Part shown: positions 1-11,655 of the stretch, piece after piece
How the letters are laid out: every line of letters begins with the position of its first letter
How positions within the stretch are numbered: the first letter of the stretch is position 1
DNA from: Aphrocallistes beatrix
Taxonomy: Eukaryota > Porifera > Hexactinellida > Sceptrulophora > Aphrocallistidae
NCBI GenBank assembly: GCA_963281255.1
Contig: OY725499.1
Location: 558,001-622,000 of the forward strand
Reading direction: 5' to 3'
DNA: 64,000 bases
Position numbers and translations under genes: made by a program
Notes under the pieces: generated by a model
Told to the model about the DNA's origin: nothing
Database searches by the model: none
The model's input: the letters and a program-made list of their open reading frames with translations, nothing else

Positions 1-2
1 CA

Positions 3-1202
3 AATGAAGGAATAAAAAGATTTTTTGATGATTTCGAAATTTCTGGCGTTCGAATGGTAAAAAGCGAAATATCTATTCTACCAACTGAAAAGATTGGACC
101 TAAACTAAATGCAGAAAATTTTAAAATGTTAATCAACACAAGTCTTTTTAACTCTGAATTGATATTCAATATTCAATCGTTCATTTCTAACTTTCAAAAG
201 GTTTTGATGAGTCAGCTTTCTACTCCTTCTCATGACCCCAACAAGGTTGTAGAATTTTTTAACCAACAACGAAGTGAATATCTCAAAGATGCATTAGGCT
301 GCAAAAACCAGTGTCCTAGTTGTGGAAAATTTTGCGAAAGAGGCATTCATAACGATGGTTCAAAATGTCAAATAAAAACTGGTCACCAACTTTCCTCAAT
401 GGGGGGCAAAGTGTGGCGAAATGACAGAGAACGAACAGCAATTCTGTTCATGTGCGATGATTATCAAGATTATATGTCAGTTAGATTGCCTGGAAAGTCG
501 ATGAAATGGGATGAATTTAAGGTGAAGTGCGGAAAAGAATGGAAATGGGCTTTGCCAAATGATCCGAATTTAAAAGTCTTACAAAAAAGCAATCGAGAAA
601 AGATGCGTAAGATTTGGACTAAATTTGGAAGAGGGATACTGAATTACTATTCTCGCCTTGGGACGAAAATTAGCTTCATTCCATTCTCTCTAAAAGATTT
701 GGAATACTGCTTCGATGATTACTTCATATGTTTCGTTATTGATGGCACAGGTTCCATGAGTGTTGACATTGATAAAGCTCGTCAATCAGTCGCAAAAATC
801 GTCAAACTCTACGAAATGAAAAATAAAAACTCTCATTTCAAGATTGTGATCTATCGTGATCATTGTGATGAAGATATTATTGAAACATTTCCTCCTGACT
901 CAAGCTTTGCAGAGTATTCAGATGGAGTCGTGGACTTTTTAAGTAAGGTTGAAACGGACGGTGGAGGTGATGGTCCAGAGGCTATTTTGGATGGTTTAGC
1001 GACTGCTGTTCTTAAAACAAACTGGCCTGATCAACTGGATAAAAAGAACTTAATTGTGCATATATTTGATGCTCCACCGCATGGAGATTTTCCCAATTAC
1101 GAAAGACACAGTGAACTTAGCTGGAGCGAACATTGTTGCTGTTGCAACAAATCTACACTTTGTTATTATGACTGGGTTCCACACGTGTTTGGGATCCTAT
1201 GA
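3..1202 (+). CDS. 3' part of a zinc-binding/von Willebrand A-domain protein (5' end outside window)
   Basis: The reading frame is open from base 3 and shows no start, so the gene enters from the left. The first in-frame Met is at 54. Near residue 90 counted from that Met lies a Cys/His cluster (CPSCG, then CERGIH, then KTGHQ) that looks like a zinc-binding module. A vWA-like domain follows from about residue 225: the strand FVIDGTGSM gives the DxTxS-type MIDAS, and DGGGDGPEAI is the second metal-site loop. Vertebrate and fungal proteins with this zinc module next to a vWA domain often also have a large GTPase or alpha-kinase partner domain; that part would lie upstream and cannot be seen. The frame stops at 1202, but another frame from about 1187 (VWDPMKEKK...) stays open to 1369 with plausible family-like sequence. 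A one-base indel or an unrecognised splice may therefore hide the true C-terminus. The vWA call is good; the exact family is uncertain. Confidence 0.6.
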   Translation, partial: NEGIKRFFDDFEISGVRMVKSEISILPTEKIGPKLNAENFKMLINTSLFNSELIFNIQSFISNFQKVLMSQLSTPSHDPNKVVEFFNQQRSEYLKDALGCKNQCPSCGKFCERGIHNDGSKCQIKTGHQLSSMGGKVWRNDRERTAILFMCDDYQDYMSVRLPGKSMKWDEFKVKCGKEWKWALPNDPNLKVLQKSNREKMRKIWTKFGRGILNYYSRLGTKISFIPFSLKDLEYCFDDYFICFVIDGTGSMSVDIDKARQSVAKIVKLYEMKNKNSHFKIVIYRDHCDEDIIETFPPDSSFAEYSDGVVDFLSKVETDGGGDGPEAILDGLATAVLKTNWPDQLDKKNLIVHIFDAPPHGDFPNYERHSELSWSEHCCCCNKSTLCYYDWVPHVFGIL

Positions 1203-1369
1203 AAGAAAAGAAAATTCATTACCATGGAATTAGCACGGGCCGTAGCTATCCTGGGTTTGAGAATACAATGAAAACTCAACTTGGTGAGCTGTGTAGAGAA
1301 TTCAATCTTTGTGGGAAAGAACAAGTTGACACGGCAGTAATGGAAGTATTCATTAACTTTGATAAATGA
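1187..1369 (+). other. probable continuation of the vWA gene in a shifted frame
   Basis: This frame overlaps the last 16 bases of the preceding frame and encodes about 60 residues (VWDPMKEKKIHYHG..., ending VFINFDK) before TGA at 1367-1369. It fits the position of the post-vWA tail in this kind of protein. Joining it needs a frameshift near 1187-1200, and no convincing GT/AG pair is visible at the junction. Either the gene is broken here or the assembly has an indel. Confidence 0.4.
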
Positions 1370-1614
1370 TTAATATTTTTGTGTCCTTTGAACTACTCTA
1401 GACTACATAAGTATCATAAGAAATTATTCTATGATTAGGCCAGTAACTTAGATAAGGTATTGTACTGTAAATTCCGTTTTGACTTTTTAGGGATGATAGG
1501 CTTGTATTTTGTTTGCGTTTTTATATGATTTTTAGTGAGTATATTTGTGTGAACTATTTATGCTTTATTTTAATCGCAAGTGTATAGAGGGATGGGAAAG
1601 TAATACGTATATTC

Positions 1615-1940
1615 CAAAGTTGCACGCGGGCCGTGCGGGCCGAATATAATAGTTGCGGGATCTGCGGGCCGGAAATCTTGGCAGGACTCCCCGCGATGAC
1701 AATCGAGACGATGTTTTTAACTGTCTCGATGTACCAATTAAGGAATACTTACGTAAATGGAACTTTGTTAGTTTCCACTTATTTGTCTTCACAAACTCAC
1801 TCCCATAAAAGGATTCCCTAAGTGTCTCTCTATAGTTAGAAACTAACAAAGTGGGCCAAAAATATTTATGCGGGATTCTTGCGGGCCGAATAATTTAGTG
1901 CGGGCCGCGGGTTACAAATTTCGGCCCGCGTGCAACTCTG
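1615..1940. mobile_element. hAT-type MITE with 8-bp target-site duplication
   Basis: The ends are inverted: CAAAGTTGCACGCGGGCC at the left and the complement of CAGAGTTGCACGCGGGCC at the right. The octamer GTATATTC flanks both sides (1607-1614 and 1941-1948). An 8-bp duplication with CAGxG-type ends is the hallmark of hAT transposition. There is no coding capacity, and the two short overlapping ORFs inside are not genes. Confidence 0.8.
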
Positions 1941-1948
1941 GTATATTC

Positions 1949-3027
1949 ATATTAAAAGATTATAAATGTGAAATTTTTTAAAGTTTACCAAGGGAATATG
2001 TATGACCCATAAGAACCGCTGAGAAATGATTTATATCGTAAATACGCATTATTGTTGTGAAGTTTGACATAATATGAACATTCCGCATATAGTAGTAAAA
2101 TTGGTTTATACATTTTTTATTTTGGTTGTTGCTAAAATAGGGTACAAGACAAGACAGGACGGGACAACGGAGGGATATCCCTGGTTTTGACTAAAATACG
2201 GTACAAGTTTGAATCTGCTATGGTACCTTTCAGGATTTGTCAGGTCCTTAACCTAAGACTACCGAAATATACCACAGTGGTGCAACTTTATGGCTTCTTT
2301 CCCATTGAAAATAGCTGGAGACACCCGCGATATCGCGAGTTTTTGATAATCTAGGGTTAAAGCGGTAATATATTTTTAATACTATAGTACTATTGGAGAT
2401 TAAGCAGTTCAAGTGTAGATACTCGTAGATTCATATTTATTATTAATATATTTTTACGCATTTAAATTACTCCCAAAAAAAAGTGCCCGCCAGCCCCGCA
2501 GCGTAAGCAAGCGAAGCGCGCTTGTGCACTTAAAATGACTGAGTTATGATCAAAAACTGAAATTTCCAATTATAAAAAAGGTGACAATGACATCATATTT
2601 CCATGATGTCACCTAACCATAAGTCAGGTTGTCAAAGGACATTACCAAATACTATTTCATAAACTTGAATTGAGACACATCTACAGCTCTTACTTACACT
2701 ATCAAACTAGAAGTGCCCCCCTGCACGTACTCGCTAGCCACTCGCAATCTTAGGAATGCACTCACTGACTTGAGCCCCAACACCAAGTCGAAAATGGACG
2801 ATCGCCCCCCCCACAACTTTTACATTAATTAAATTCAAAACTCCTAAAAGGACTTTAAAGTAACTCCAGATACTCCAGGCATTTTTGTCATCTCCATTAC
2901 CACTGTCCAATTGTTAAATTTCACCACCCTATAGTCTCACACAAGCCTTCCATTTTTACTGTAATGATGGCGTCATGATAAGGCGATGAGTCATCATTTT
3001 TGATGATAGTTGCATCATATGTGTATA
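1949..3027. other. AT-rich intergenic stretch, no gene seen
   Basis: I see no coding signal. A GC-rich motif at about 2488-2525 (CCCGCAGCGTAAGCAAGCGA followed by AGCGCGCTTGT) recurs in similar form near 57340-57394. A stretch at about 2527-2590 recurs as a direct copy at about 4138-4205. These are repeat remnants. Confidence 0.4.
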
Positions 3028-4092
3028 CATAGCCTACTCTAATAATGCCTCACAGTAAAATAACCAAGGATGCGGTAATAGCCGAATGGATTAATACACG
3101 ATTAGCCTAAAATCGTTAACCATGTAGGAAAAGCATTAAGAATATATTACCAGCATATATAAACATGGCATCAAAGTACATATATCCGTTATCAAAATTT
3201 CGATTAGTCATCATATCATTGCGCGACAGGTCATTTTAAGCACGATTCTGGCAATTTTCTAAGCTGTTTTAACCCTATTTCTAAATGGTATTAAGGTAGA
3301 GTTTTTGTGTAGAAATCAGATTAGTACGAGTTCATTTGAAAAATTTAGAAATTTTTAATGGAATGTTATTACATTCCTGCGTTGCTATGGTAAAGCATTT
3401 TGATCAGTTTGAGCCATATCCTGCAAACTGTAAGAGCTAGGTCTTCAAATTTGATCGTTTTTGATAGGCAATTGGCTACTTCCTATTAGGTAATAATACA
3501 AATTTTACTTCTAAATTCACAGACTACAGATTTTTGCGACAATTTAGTGTTTTGGTCACATTCTTAAAATCAACCCATAACTCAAAACTCATTGAATTTA
3601 GAATTTCAAGTTGTATTATCACCTAATAGGAAGTAGTCTATGCCTATCAGACACGACCAAATTTGGAGCTCTAATTATTGCAGTTTGCATGAAATGGCCC
3701 AAACTGACCAAAATGCTTTACCATAGCAACGTAGGAATGTAACAACATTCCATTTAAAATTTCTAAATTATTCAAATCACCTTGCACTAATCTTGGTTCT
3801 ACACAAAAATCACACCTTTATACCATTTAGAAATAGGGTTAAAACAGCATAGAAAATCGCTAAAATTGTCCTTAGAATGACCTGTTGCGCGTTGATATTA
3901 TGACTAATCGAACTTTTTCCAACGGATATATGTACTTTGATATCATGTTTCTATATGCTGGTAATACATTCTTAATGCCTATTCTACATGGTTAACGATT
4001 TTAGGCTAATCGTGTATTTACCATTCGGCTATTACTTCATCCCTAGTCCATGATTTTCAGTCTACTGTGAGGCATTATTAGAGTAGGCTATG
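3028..4092. mobile_element. fold-back (long inverted repeat) element, about 1.07 kb
   Basis: The left arm begins CATAGCCTACTCTAATAATG and the right arm ends with its complement, CATTATTAGAGTAGGCTATG. The arms are about 480 bp each and imperfectly complementary, with a central spacer near 3500-3610. Shared blocks include the CATTCC/GTTGCTATGG region and CCTATTAGGT/ACCTAATAGG. There is no ORF. A second, half-length copy (spacer plus right arm) lies at about 55355-55964, so this is a dispersed repeat family. Confidence 0.75.
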
Positions 4093-4457
4093 GTGTTTAT
4101 TATATACCCATTATGTTAAAATTTCAGCCTTCTATCACCTAAAATGGCTGAGTTATGGTCGAAAAACTGAAATTTCTAATTTTAAAAAAGGTGACAATGA
4201 CTTCATAATTCCATATTGAGTCGACATTTTCGTCAAAAGACTCTCACATACCAAAAATCAGCTTTCTGCGCCTGGTAGTTTCTTCAATCAATTCGTAACA
4301 TGGACGCATTGATACTCGTACAGTAGCAAATTGGGTTGTTCAAATAGTAATTTAGATCATTTTAACCCGAATAATAAACTGTACATTTTTCATCAAAATT
4401 GTTCAACAAAAAAATCTGGACAATTGGGTGAAATCCTTGAACAGTTGGCAGGTATAC

Positions 4458-4930
4458 CAGTGGCGGGCAACCTTAAAATCCTTAAGCGGGCCACAATTGG
4501 GGCCCGCTTAAGGATTTGGCCAAATCTGTCAGTTTTGTAAAGGTCACATCACCATGGCCGTAACAAGAACTGGCTTTAGAAACCTATCTGGAACCAATGT
4601 AACAACTACAATTATAATAAAAGCAAAAATAAATTATTCAAAACCTCAAAGATTAGTGGAGATTATATTCCCAAAAGTGGTTACAAGGCTGCTCATGTTA
4701 TATACCTCTAACATTGCTCAATCCCTAAGCGAAATGTCAAATATTTTTTTCATTATTTTAATTTCAAATTTTAAGTAATTCATTGATAATTCATGAATTA
4801 GTCAACTTAGTTTCACACCAAATTAAACGGGTCCATTTTATATTCCATTCACTAACAGGCCGGCCCCTATAATAGTGAAAAGAGCCGCGGGCCATCAAAT
4901 TTAGTCTCGCGGGCCCCAAGTTGCCCACTG
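4458..4930. mobile_element. probable MITE-like element with GC-rich inverted ends
   Basis: The left end CAGTGGCGGGCAAC is complementary to the right end GTTGCCCACTG with small mismatches, and an internal palindrome (AAGCGGGCC/GGCCCGCTT) lies near 4483-4511. A hAT-like CAG...CTG terminus is visible, but I find no clean target-site duplication. The short ORFs at 4331-4778 fall in or across it and look spurious. Confidence 0.45.
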
Positions 4931-5100
4931 CGTGGTAGTCTCTAAAACTCATTTCAAAATTTCAAATTCAATTATTTTCCCGAATGAACACGGGGGTTTA
5001 ACGTCCATCAAAAAAATAAGCGCCCAGGGAGTTTATTCAGGGAAAGACGATGTACTTTTTCTAACTCGAACCTTTCATTTTATCACAGTACATATATCAA

Positions 5101-7880
5101 ATGTGTGCCAACGCCAATCCAGACAGTACACACAGCCAAGATTTCCCATCCTCCCACTCGACCAGCTCATTCCAGCAGTCCTCTACTACACCTCGTGACG
5201 GCTCCTACTCAACCTCGACGCAGTATCAAGACAATTACGATTTTCCATACTGTCCAGATATCAATAAATATGAAAAACTGATGAAAATCGGTCAGGGCAC
5301 GTTTGGCGAAGTTTTTTTCGCGAAATGTCGCAGTACGCATAAAGGTGTCGCACTGAAAAAGGTTCGTATGGAATATGAAAAGGAAGGTTTTCCGATCACA
5401 GCCCTGCGTGAGATCAGGATATTACAGCTACTACGTCATGAAAACATTGTGAAATTGTACGAAATTTGTCGCTCTAAACCTACAGCTTATAACAGAGAGA
5501 GGGGCAGTATATACATGGTGTTTGAATTCTGTGAGCATGACTTAGCTGGACTACTCAGTAATCCAGAAGTGAAATTCCCACTTGAAGAAACGAAAGATTT
5601 GATTCGACAACTTTTCCGCGCTCTACAATTCATTCACAACAGCAACATCCTACATCGTGACATGAAAGCGTCCAATATTTTCATCACTCGTGAGGGACGA
5701 CTTAAATTGGGCGATTTCGGCTTGGCACGAACAATCGCAGCGAGTAAGACACAACCAGCAAAGTACACTAACCGTGTCGTAACACTATGGTACCGCGCAC
5801 CAGAACTATTACTCGGAGACCGTAACTATGGTTACCCAATAGATCTTTGGGGTGTTGGTTGTATAATGGCTGAAATGTGGATTCGTTCGCCTATCCTCCA
5901 AGGCCATTCTGAACAGCATCAACTGCGGTTGATCACCTGTCTCTGTGGTACGATTAGCCCTCGTGTGTGGCCTGATGTTGAGAAATTAGAGTATTATGGA
6001 AAATTAAGTTTGACTGAGGAGAGTAGAAAAGTCGTGGAAAGACTTAGTGCAAAGGTTGGGAATAGACATGCCGTGGACCTCATTGATAAACTGTTGGTGT
6101 TAGGTGAGTGATTTACTCAATTATTTATTGTCTTGGGAGGAAACTAAGGGCCACCCTTTGGTGCGGGCATGCCTAATTTACAGGACGGGATAGTCCCGTA
6201 AAATCTAGATGCCTCTCTACGGGATAGGATGGCATCCCGTCCCGTAAATTTGGCATCTTGACTCGTCCCGTCCCGTAAATTAGGTACCTAGATTTTACGG
6301 GACTATCCCTTCCCGTAAATTAGGCATACCCCTTTGGTGCAGGGGTTTGTCTAGGTTCTCAGCTGGCACTTATAGGTACCAGTCTGGTATATAGTCTGAG
6401 GAGCCAAGGTGTTTGCAGTGTGATTTGATTTTGGTATCAGGTTACCATCACCCTTGGAATTACAAGATAAACCCCTGTTTGGGTGCAATCAAACTTTAAT
6501 CATATTTTTAAAAGTGCCAGACTGAGAAATCCTAGAGAAACTCATGTTTAGGAGGGATCTAGTTTGTTTTTTTGTTTTTATTTTTGAGAGGGTAACGAGG
6601 GAAAGCCCCTCCGGATACTATATCATGTATAATGTATGAATACTTGATAAACAATGCGCAATAAAACATGTACAGTCAGGGTCGCTTCTTATGAACCCGC
6701 TTAATATGAACATTCGTTTATTATGAACTAACCTTCTGACCCCAATTTCATTATTTACATAGGATTTCTATTGAATCAAGTCTGCTTAATGTGAAGTCTT
6801 TCTATTATGAACACATTTTTGGTCCCCTGGTGGTTCATAATAAGCGACCCTGACTGTTCTTTCTGAAAAATTCAACTTTCAGACAAAATACGTAGGTCTG
6901 ATTGTTGGGGATTCCTCCACCTTTCGTCACTATTCCCCTTTCCCTTTATGTACAGAGGCGTAGCGAGGGTGCAGCACATGCGACCAAGGTCTCATCCCAA
7001 TAATTTTGCTCCTTTTTATTTTGAATGATCGGATGGAAGATCGGAATCTTTTTCAGCCTGATTGTTTATTTGAGATTCGTATTGCCTTCTCTCCTAGCCA
7101 TCATTAATTTATTCCATTTTTCTATGCTTTACTAGGGCATTAGTCGATCCTCAAAAAAAGGATCTTCGATCCGATCACGATCTCCAAAAGATCCTTTCAA
7201 TAATAGTCAGAAGACTATCATTTTAGTACAGCTCCTGGAAGGAGATACCTTATGGCATGGACGGCGTGCAATCTCCGTCCGTCTGCGGCAGCCTGGGGCG
7301 TACTTAGTGCTTAAGTTAGTATTCAAACCATAAAACACATTAAAAAATATATTTAATCAACATAAATTTCAACACTTTCACCTCCAACTTGGGGATTAAA
7401 AAGAAAAAGGATCGGATCGAATTCAGTAAAAGTTTCGATCCGATCCCGATCCTATTTTAAAAAGGATCGTCGATCCGATCTCGATCCTCAAAAAAGATCG
7501 CGATGGATCTTTCTTTCGATCATGGATCGAAAGATCCTAATGCCCTAGCAGCTGTTACTAATTTGAGTTTTCTGTCAGAACTATATTGTTACAAAAATGA
7601 TCGAGATCTTCTTTTTTATGATCAACTAATTCTCTATTTATCCCATTTCCTAGATCCATCAAGACGTATCACAAGCAAATCTGCCTTGGAGCATGAGTTC
7701 TTCTCTTCCTCGCCTCTTCCAGTCAGTGCTGAGCGCACTTTACGTCATCTTCCTGACAACTGTTTCGAGATGACAGCACCCCAGCGACCTCGACAAGGTG
7801 GCACACACATTCCTAGACCTCGAGAGACACAGGCTGTTGGTGGTGGGATGGGAGTTCTCATGGGGGACCGTCTATATTGA
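5101..7880 (+). CDS. CDK9: CDK9-like cyclin-dependent kinase (two exons: 5101-6103 and 7654-7880)
   Basis: This is a serine/threonine kinase of the CDK9 type, the catalytic subunit of P-TEFb, which in animals phosphorylates RNA polymerase II and elongation factors in the nucleus. Exon 1 has a low-complexity Ser/Thr-rich N-terminus (about 50 aa), then KYEKLMKIGQGTFGEVF (glycine loop), VALKKV (ATP lysine), PITALREI (the PSTAIRE-like helix, in its CDK9 form), HRDMKASN (catalytic loop), GDFGLAR (DFG), the T-loop context YTNRVVTLWYRAPE and DLWGVGCIMAEMW. It ends at LLVL with donor GTGAGT at 6104. Exon 2 starts after TTTCCTAG at 7654. The split Asp codon G|AT joins in phase to give LLVLDPSRRITSKSALEHEFF, as in CDK9, and the frame ends at 7880. 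The product is about 409 aa, near the usual length. All catalytic residues are present, so the gene looks functional. Confidence 0.9.
6165..6331. mobile_element. MITE in the CDK9 intron, 9-bp target-site duplication
   Basis: The inverted ends GGGCATGCCTAATTTAC and its near-complement enclose 167 bp built of repeated CCCGTCCCGTAAAT motifs. CTTTGGTGC occurs directly on both sides (6156-6164 and 6332-6340). Related sequence occurs at about 40770-40805 and 49136-49190. A 9-bp duplication would suit a Mutator-like mover, but the superfamily is not proven. Confidence 0.7.
6673..6856. mobile_element. pogo-like MITE (CAGTCAGGGTCGCTT ends) in the CDK9 intron
   Basis: The left end CAGTCAGGGTCGCTTCTTAT pairs with the right end ATAATAAGCGACCCTGACTG. 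TA precedes the left end; the right flank is TT, so one TA has decayed. The length is 184 bp and there is no ORF. A related end lies near 50691. Confidence 0.7.
7133..7547. mobile_element. inverted-repeat element with TAGGGCATTAG ends in the CDK9 intron
   Basis: TAGGGCATTAG at the left is complementary to CTAATGCCCTA at the right. The interior is full of GATCCGATC-type repeats in both orientations. No target-site duplication is evident. The element ends about 100 bp before the CDK9 exon 2 acceptor, which explains why an ORF appears to start upstream of exon 2. Confidence 0.6.
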
Positions 7881-9040
7881 TTGGATTTTGGTTTTGTGGT
7901 TGGCTATTAATTAAATGAAAAATGCTGTCTTATACGTATGTCCCAATCTAAGTTGACTAATTCATGAATTATCAACGAATTACTCAAATTTTGAAACTAA
8001 AATAATGAAAAATATTTGATATTTCGCTTAGGGACTGAGCAATGTTAGAGGTATATAACATGAGAAACCTTTTAACCACTTTTGGGCATAGAATCTGCAC
8101 TAATGTTTGAAATTTTGAATAATTCATAATTCTTCATCATCTTTCAATGAATTAGTCAACTTAGGTCCCAATTAGTGTTGTAAAATTTGAAACTATTCGG
8201 GATAGTTTGTGGCTAAAATAGTATTAGTGATTTGTAAAGATCGCTGTAGTTTAAATTTTTTTCGTTGATCGACTCTCATCTCCAATCTTTGGTTACCATT
8301 TGAATTTAAAATTTTGATATCTGGTTAAATCAGAATCTCAAAATATTTGTTTCTCTTTCTTTTACATATAAATAACTGTCAAGAAAATGTGAAACATGCT
8401 GGAAGGGGTAACATTTCAAATTTGGATCCAATCAATTGACTAAACAGTTTAATTATTTATTTATTTCTCACATAATACGAACTTGGGCCATTGTATCAAA
8501 CAATTTCTACAATTTCACAAATAATTGTTTGTGTTAAATGACTCTATACTTCCCAATCCACTCACAATACATCTCAGCTAACTCATATTACAGTTATTAT
8601 GCCGCGACAAGTTCCTATTTAATTATATTTGAATTAATAGGATTATATGCATACATGATTAATGATTCAATACCATTATATTAAGACGAAATCATATCAG
8701 CTGAATGATTATTTTAAATATCAACGGTCTTAAAATCCACCTTTTTTATTTATTACTTTTTGATTATACTATAGTAGATCATCCTTATTACATAACAGAG
8801 GACTTTTGGTGAAATAATTCCTTGAAAAATAACATCCTTTATTCCTTAAATGATGAGAATATTCATCTTAAAATTGTAAACTAAATAAAGTTACCTTCTA
8901 TCTGCGCACTTGTAACAATAAATCATACAAAACAGACCATTCTTGTTCCCCCCTACCGAGTTACATATTTTAAAATATACATACCGTATTTCCACAATTA
9001 TTTCCGGATGTAAAATCTAAACTGTTTACTAGCTATCCAA
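7881..9040. other. AT-rich intergenic region, no gene seen
   Basis: This stretch holds no supported coding region. It contains a repeat about 7940-8165 with the words AATTCATGAATTA and TAACATGAGA that also occurs near 4690-4800 in the opposite orientation. Confidence 0.4.
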
Positions 9041-9349
9041 ATGTTCGCCGTACCCTTCCAACCCCAAGAACGTGATCGTCTCCCCAACTTTCGTCACGAA
9101 GATCGTCACAGACCACATCCGAACAGAGGATTTTTATACTGGAAACAGCCACGGAAGTATTTAGCTCCTCAAAGTGCACACTCCTACACTAACGATATCT
9201 CTCAGACATTCTATCAGGACTATAGCAAGATGAACGCACGGACGAATTCGGATAGAGATGAGAATGAGAAGGTGCAAGTCAACCCGTGGCGGAGATCTAA
9301 CAATACTGAGTGCGTTGTTTTCTTAGACAGGCCGTTCAAAAGGCCTTAA
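9041..9349 (+). CDS. short unassigned ORF (102 aa)
   Basis: It starts with ATG (MFAVPFQPQERDRL) and is rich in Arg, Pro and aromatic residues (GFLYWKQPRKYLAP, DISQTFYQDYSKM). I do not recognise it. Composition and short basic, Tyr/Pro motifs recall small ciliary microtubule-associated proteins, but that is only an impression. A possible donor (AAG|GTGCAAG) lies near 9270, so it may be a first exon rather than a whole gene. Confidence 0.3.
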   Translation: MFAVPFQPQERDRLPNFRHEDRHRPHPNRGFLYWKQPRKYLAPQSAHSYTNDISQTFYQDYSKMNARTNSDRDENEKVQVNPWRRSNNTECVVFLDRPFKRP

Positions 9350-9911
9350 GTCTGGTGTAACCTAGCTTGGAGATTCCGATTTTGGGACCCCAAAATCTCT
9401 ATAGATATAGAGGGAAGTCTTGCTTTGGACAAGAAACTTAAACATGCCTATCCTGAACTTAAAACCCCCTAAATTCCCCTCCGAGGCTTTTGGGAGTGTC
9501 AAAATAGTCAAAAGGAGCAACAACTTGCAAAGCGGTATTTTACAAAATTAGTTATCAACCTCAAATCCTTTTCGGAAGTCACCGATTTTTCTTGTTATCT
9601 TGATGCTCTTGGTATCAAGATAGCAAGAAAAATCGCTGAGTTATGGTTCAGAAAAGGATTTGTGGTCTCAGCTTTCATCTCAGAATCGAGATAGGATTTT
9701 TTGCGAATTATGGTGTTTTGAAATTCAAATACCGCGGAAGATTAGGAGAACTTTAACTTTGAAACACCATAACTCGCAAAAACAGTCTCCTATCTCATTC
9801 AGCTTCAAGATAGCAAGAAAACTCGCTGAGTAATGCTTGCACAAAGGATTAAGGTTGTTAATTTTGCAAAAGACCCTTGCAAGTTGTTGCACCATGTATG
9901 ATTTGACACAA

Positions 9912-10238
9912 GGATTTTTTGAAAATTTCAAATTCGACCCATTTTAGCCAAATGTTAACCTTAAATATCTCAGAGTATAGCAAGCTACCAATCGTAATGT
10001 GAAATGAAAATAGTGAGGCGTTTGAGAATGAATTGTAAATCTGAGAGAATATGTAGGTCTAACTGCTAGATTTACAATTCATTCTCAAACGCCTCACTAT
10101 TTTCATTTCACTTCACGATTGGTGTTCGACATTATTAATTCTGAATATGGAGAAGATAGCTTGCTCTAATCCGAGATATTTAAGGTTAACTAACATTTGG
10201 CTAAAATGGGTCGGATTTGAAATTTTCAATAAATCCTT
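9912..10238. repeat. fold-back repeat with a near-perfect inner hairpin
   Basis: The inner arms 9989-10042 and 10068-10121 are complementary over about 54 bp with one or two mismatches, around a 25-base loop. Outer arms (words GACCCATTTTAGCCAAATGT and ACATTTGGCTAAAATGGGTC) extend the structure. Sequence from about 9530 to 9860 holds further, less regular inverted copies (CAAGATAGCAAGAAAA words). It is non-coding. Confidence 0.75.
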
Positions 10239-10595
10239 ACAATATAAAGTTGGAGTCAATTTTATGACTTCCCTCAAATATTTATAGGAGGTCCATAAAT
10301 TGCTGATTTAGAGATTGAAGGGATTGAAGGATTCCTAAAACTTTTACGGCTGGTGGTCCCCAAACGCGGTTACACCGTACTAAAGCGCTCTGAAAATGGA
10401 CAGTCCTATAAGGCTTGTCTCCATGCCTGTCTCCATATTATTATAAATTGTTCAAATGTCCTCTTATTTTAATTAAACCAGTACAGTAGGCAAACACTTC
10501 CTATCCACATGAATCTACCCTGTGGCCTGATGCACTCCATTTAATCGTATTTGTATTGGTAGGTATTATAACGGCGCAGCATTGGTTCCTCTCAG

Positions 10596-10807
10596 ACAAT
10601 CCACAACACAACAAGGTCACGTGTCGAGACTGGAGCGTCCCGTGTCTCTAGCATGCAGCAGTCGGACAGGAGCACGTGCTGCTGGTGTGGAGGAGAATAG
10701 AGAGTTGGAGAGAAAGTGTGCTTGGTCTTCTAACCTACTCGAGAAGGAAAATGTTCGGAATGAGTCGAGACAGATGAGGAGTAGACTCTCTGTACGGCCA
10801 GAGTCAG
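10596..10807 (+). CDS. possible internal exon of an unassigned gene
   Basis: An open frame (RQSTTQQGHVSRLERPVSL..., Arg/Ser-rich) runs between a plausible acceptor (TTCCTCTCAG, ending 10595) and a plausible donor (CAG|GTTAGT at 10808). Its 3' phase matches a potential acceptor TTTATATAG at 12419, which would give ...ES-VQSISPGMPKE. The 5' phase does not match the donor I see near 9270. There is no homology call. Confidence 0.2.
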
Positions 10808-11655
10808 GTTAGTTTGTTTATTCTAGCTCTTATGGAAATATGTCATATGCCATTGACGGTATATGCTGCACCCTTACTTACATACTTCCACACCCTCATA
10901 CGCAATAAAACAGTCCGAATTGCATTTTATGGTGTAGGTATGGACCTGCTTTTTTGAAATCAAAATTTTGAGGCATATTCTAAAGTTTCTAACATGTCTC
11001 AATATTTTGCAGAAAAAAGCATACAACATTGTGGTAAAGGTTTAGAATCTAAACGGGAAACCGGAATATGTCCTACCTCGTACGAAAATATCGGAAAATA
11101 TCCTACAAACAATGTAGGAATATGTCCTGCATGGTTAAGGAGTGGTATAAATAGGAGGGTGTAATTATGTATGCTTTTGACGGTGGTTTGTGGGCGGATG
11201 TTTTAGGGGATTTTTGGGACTTTTTGAATTTTTAGTGTTTTTTTTGTTTTCTTTGGGATCGGGTGTTCGAAGCAGAATTTCAAATTCAGAATTATAAAAA
11301 TAGATTCCGTAGTATAAAATATACAAAGTGTCATCGTTGATGTAAATCTTTATAAAAATTATAAAAAGGGGACTAGTAAAAATTGGATTCACAACATCAA
11401 TAGTCGTAAAATGAATCGATATTATCGGTCATATTCTTATATCAGAAAATATGTAGGACATATTCCGAATTGTTGTAGGATATATTCCAACATCAGAAAA
11501 TATGTAGGACATACAGTCGACATCTGTTTTTTTTACACTGGGTTTTTGACTATCGTTGTTTTTTTTTACATTTCTATGCAAATGGGGTGTCACAAAAATT
11601 CGATGCAGGCTTTATTGGGGAATTGGTGTAGGGCATATTCTGGTATTTTCGTAGG
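10808..11655. other. repeat-rich intergenic stretch, no gene seen
   Basis: Short inverted and direct words (GGAATATGTCCTAC, AAATATGTAGGACATA) recur at 11050-11130 and 11420-11510, resembling the arms of an outer fold-back repeat. No supported gene. Confidence 0.4.

Noticed and set aside
7503..7653. Start of CDK9 exon 2 at 7503 as an independent gene
   Set aside because: The first part lies in a GATC-rich inverted-repeat element; the kinase sequence begins only after the acceptor at 7653 and joins exon 1 in phase.
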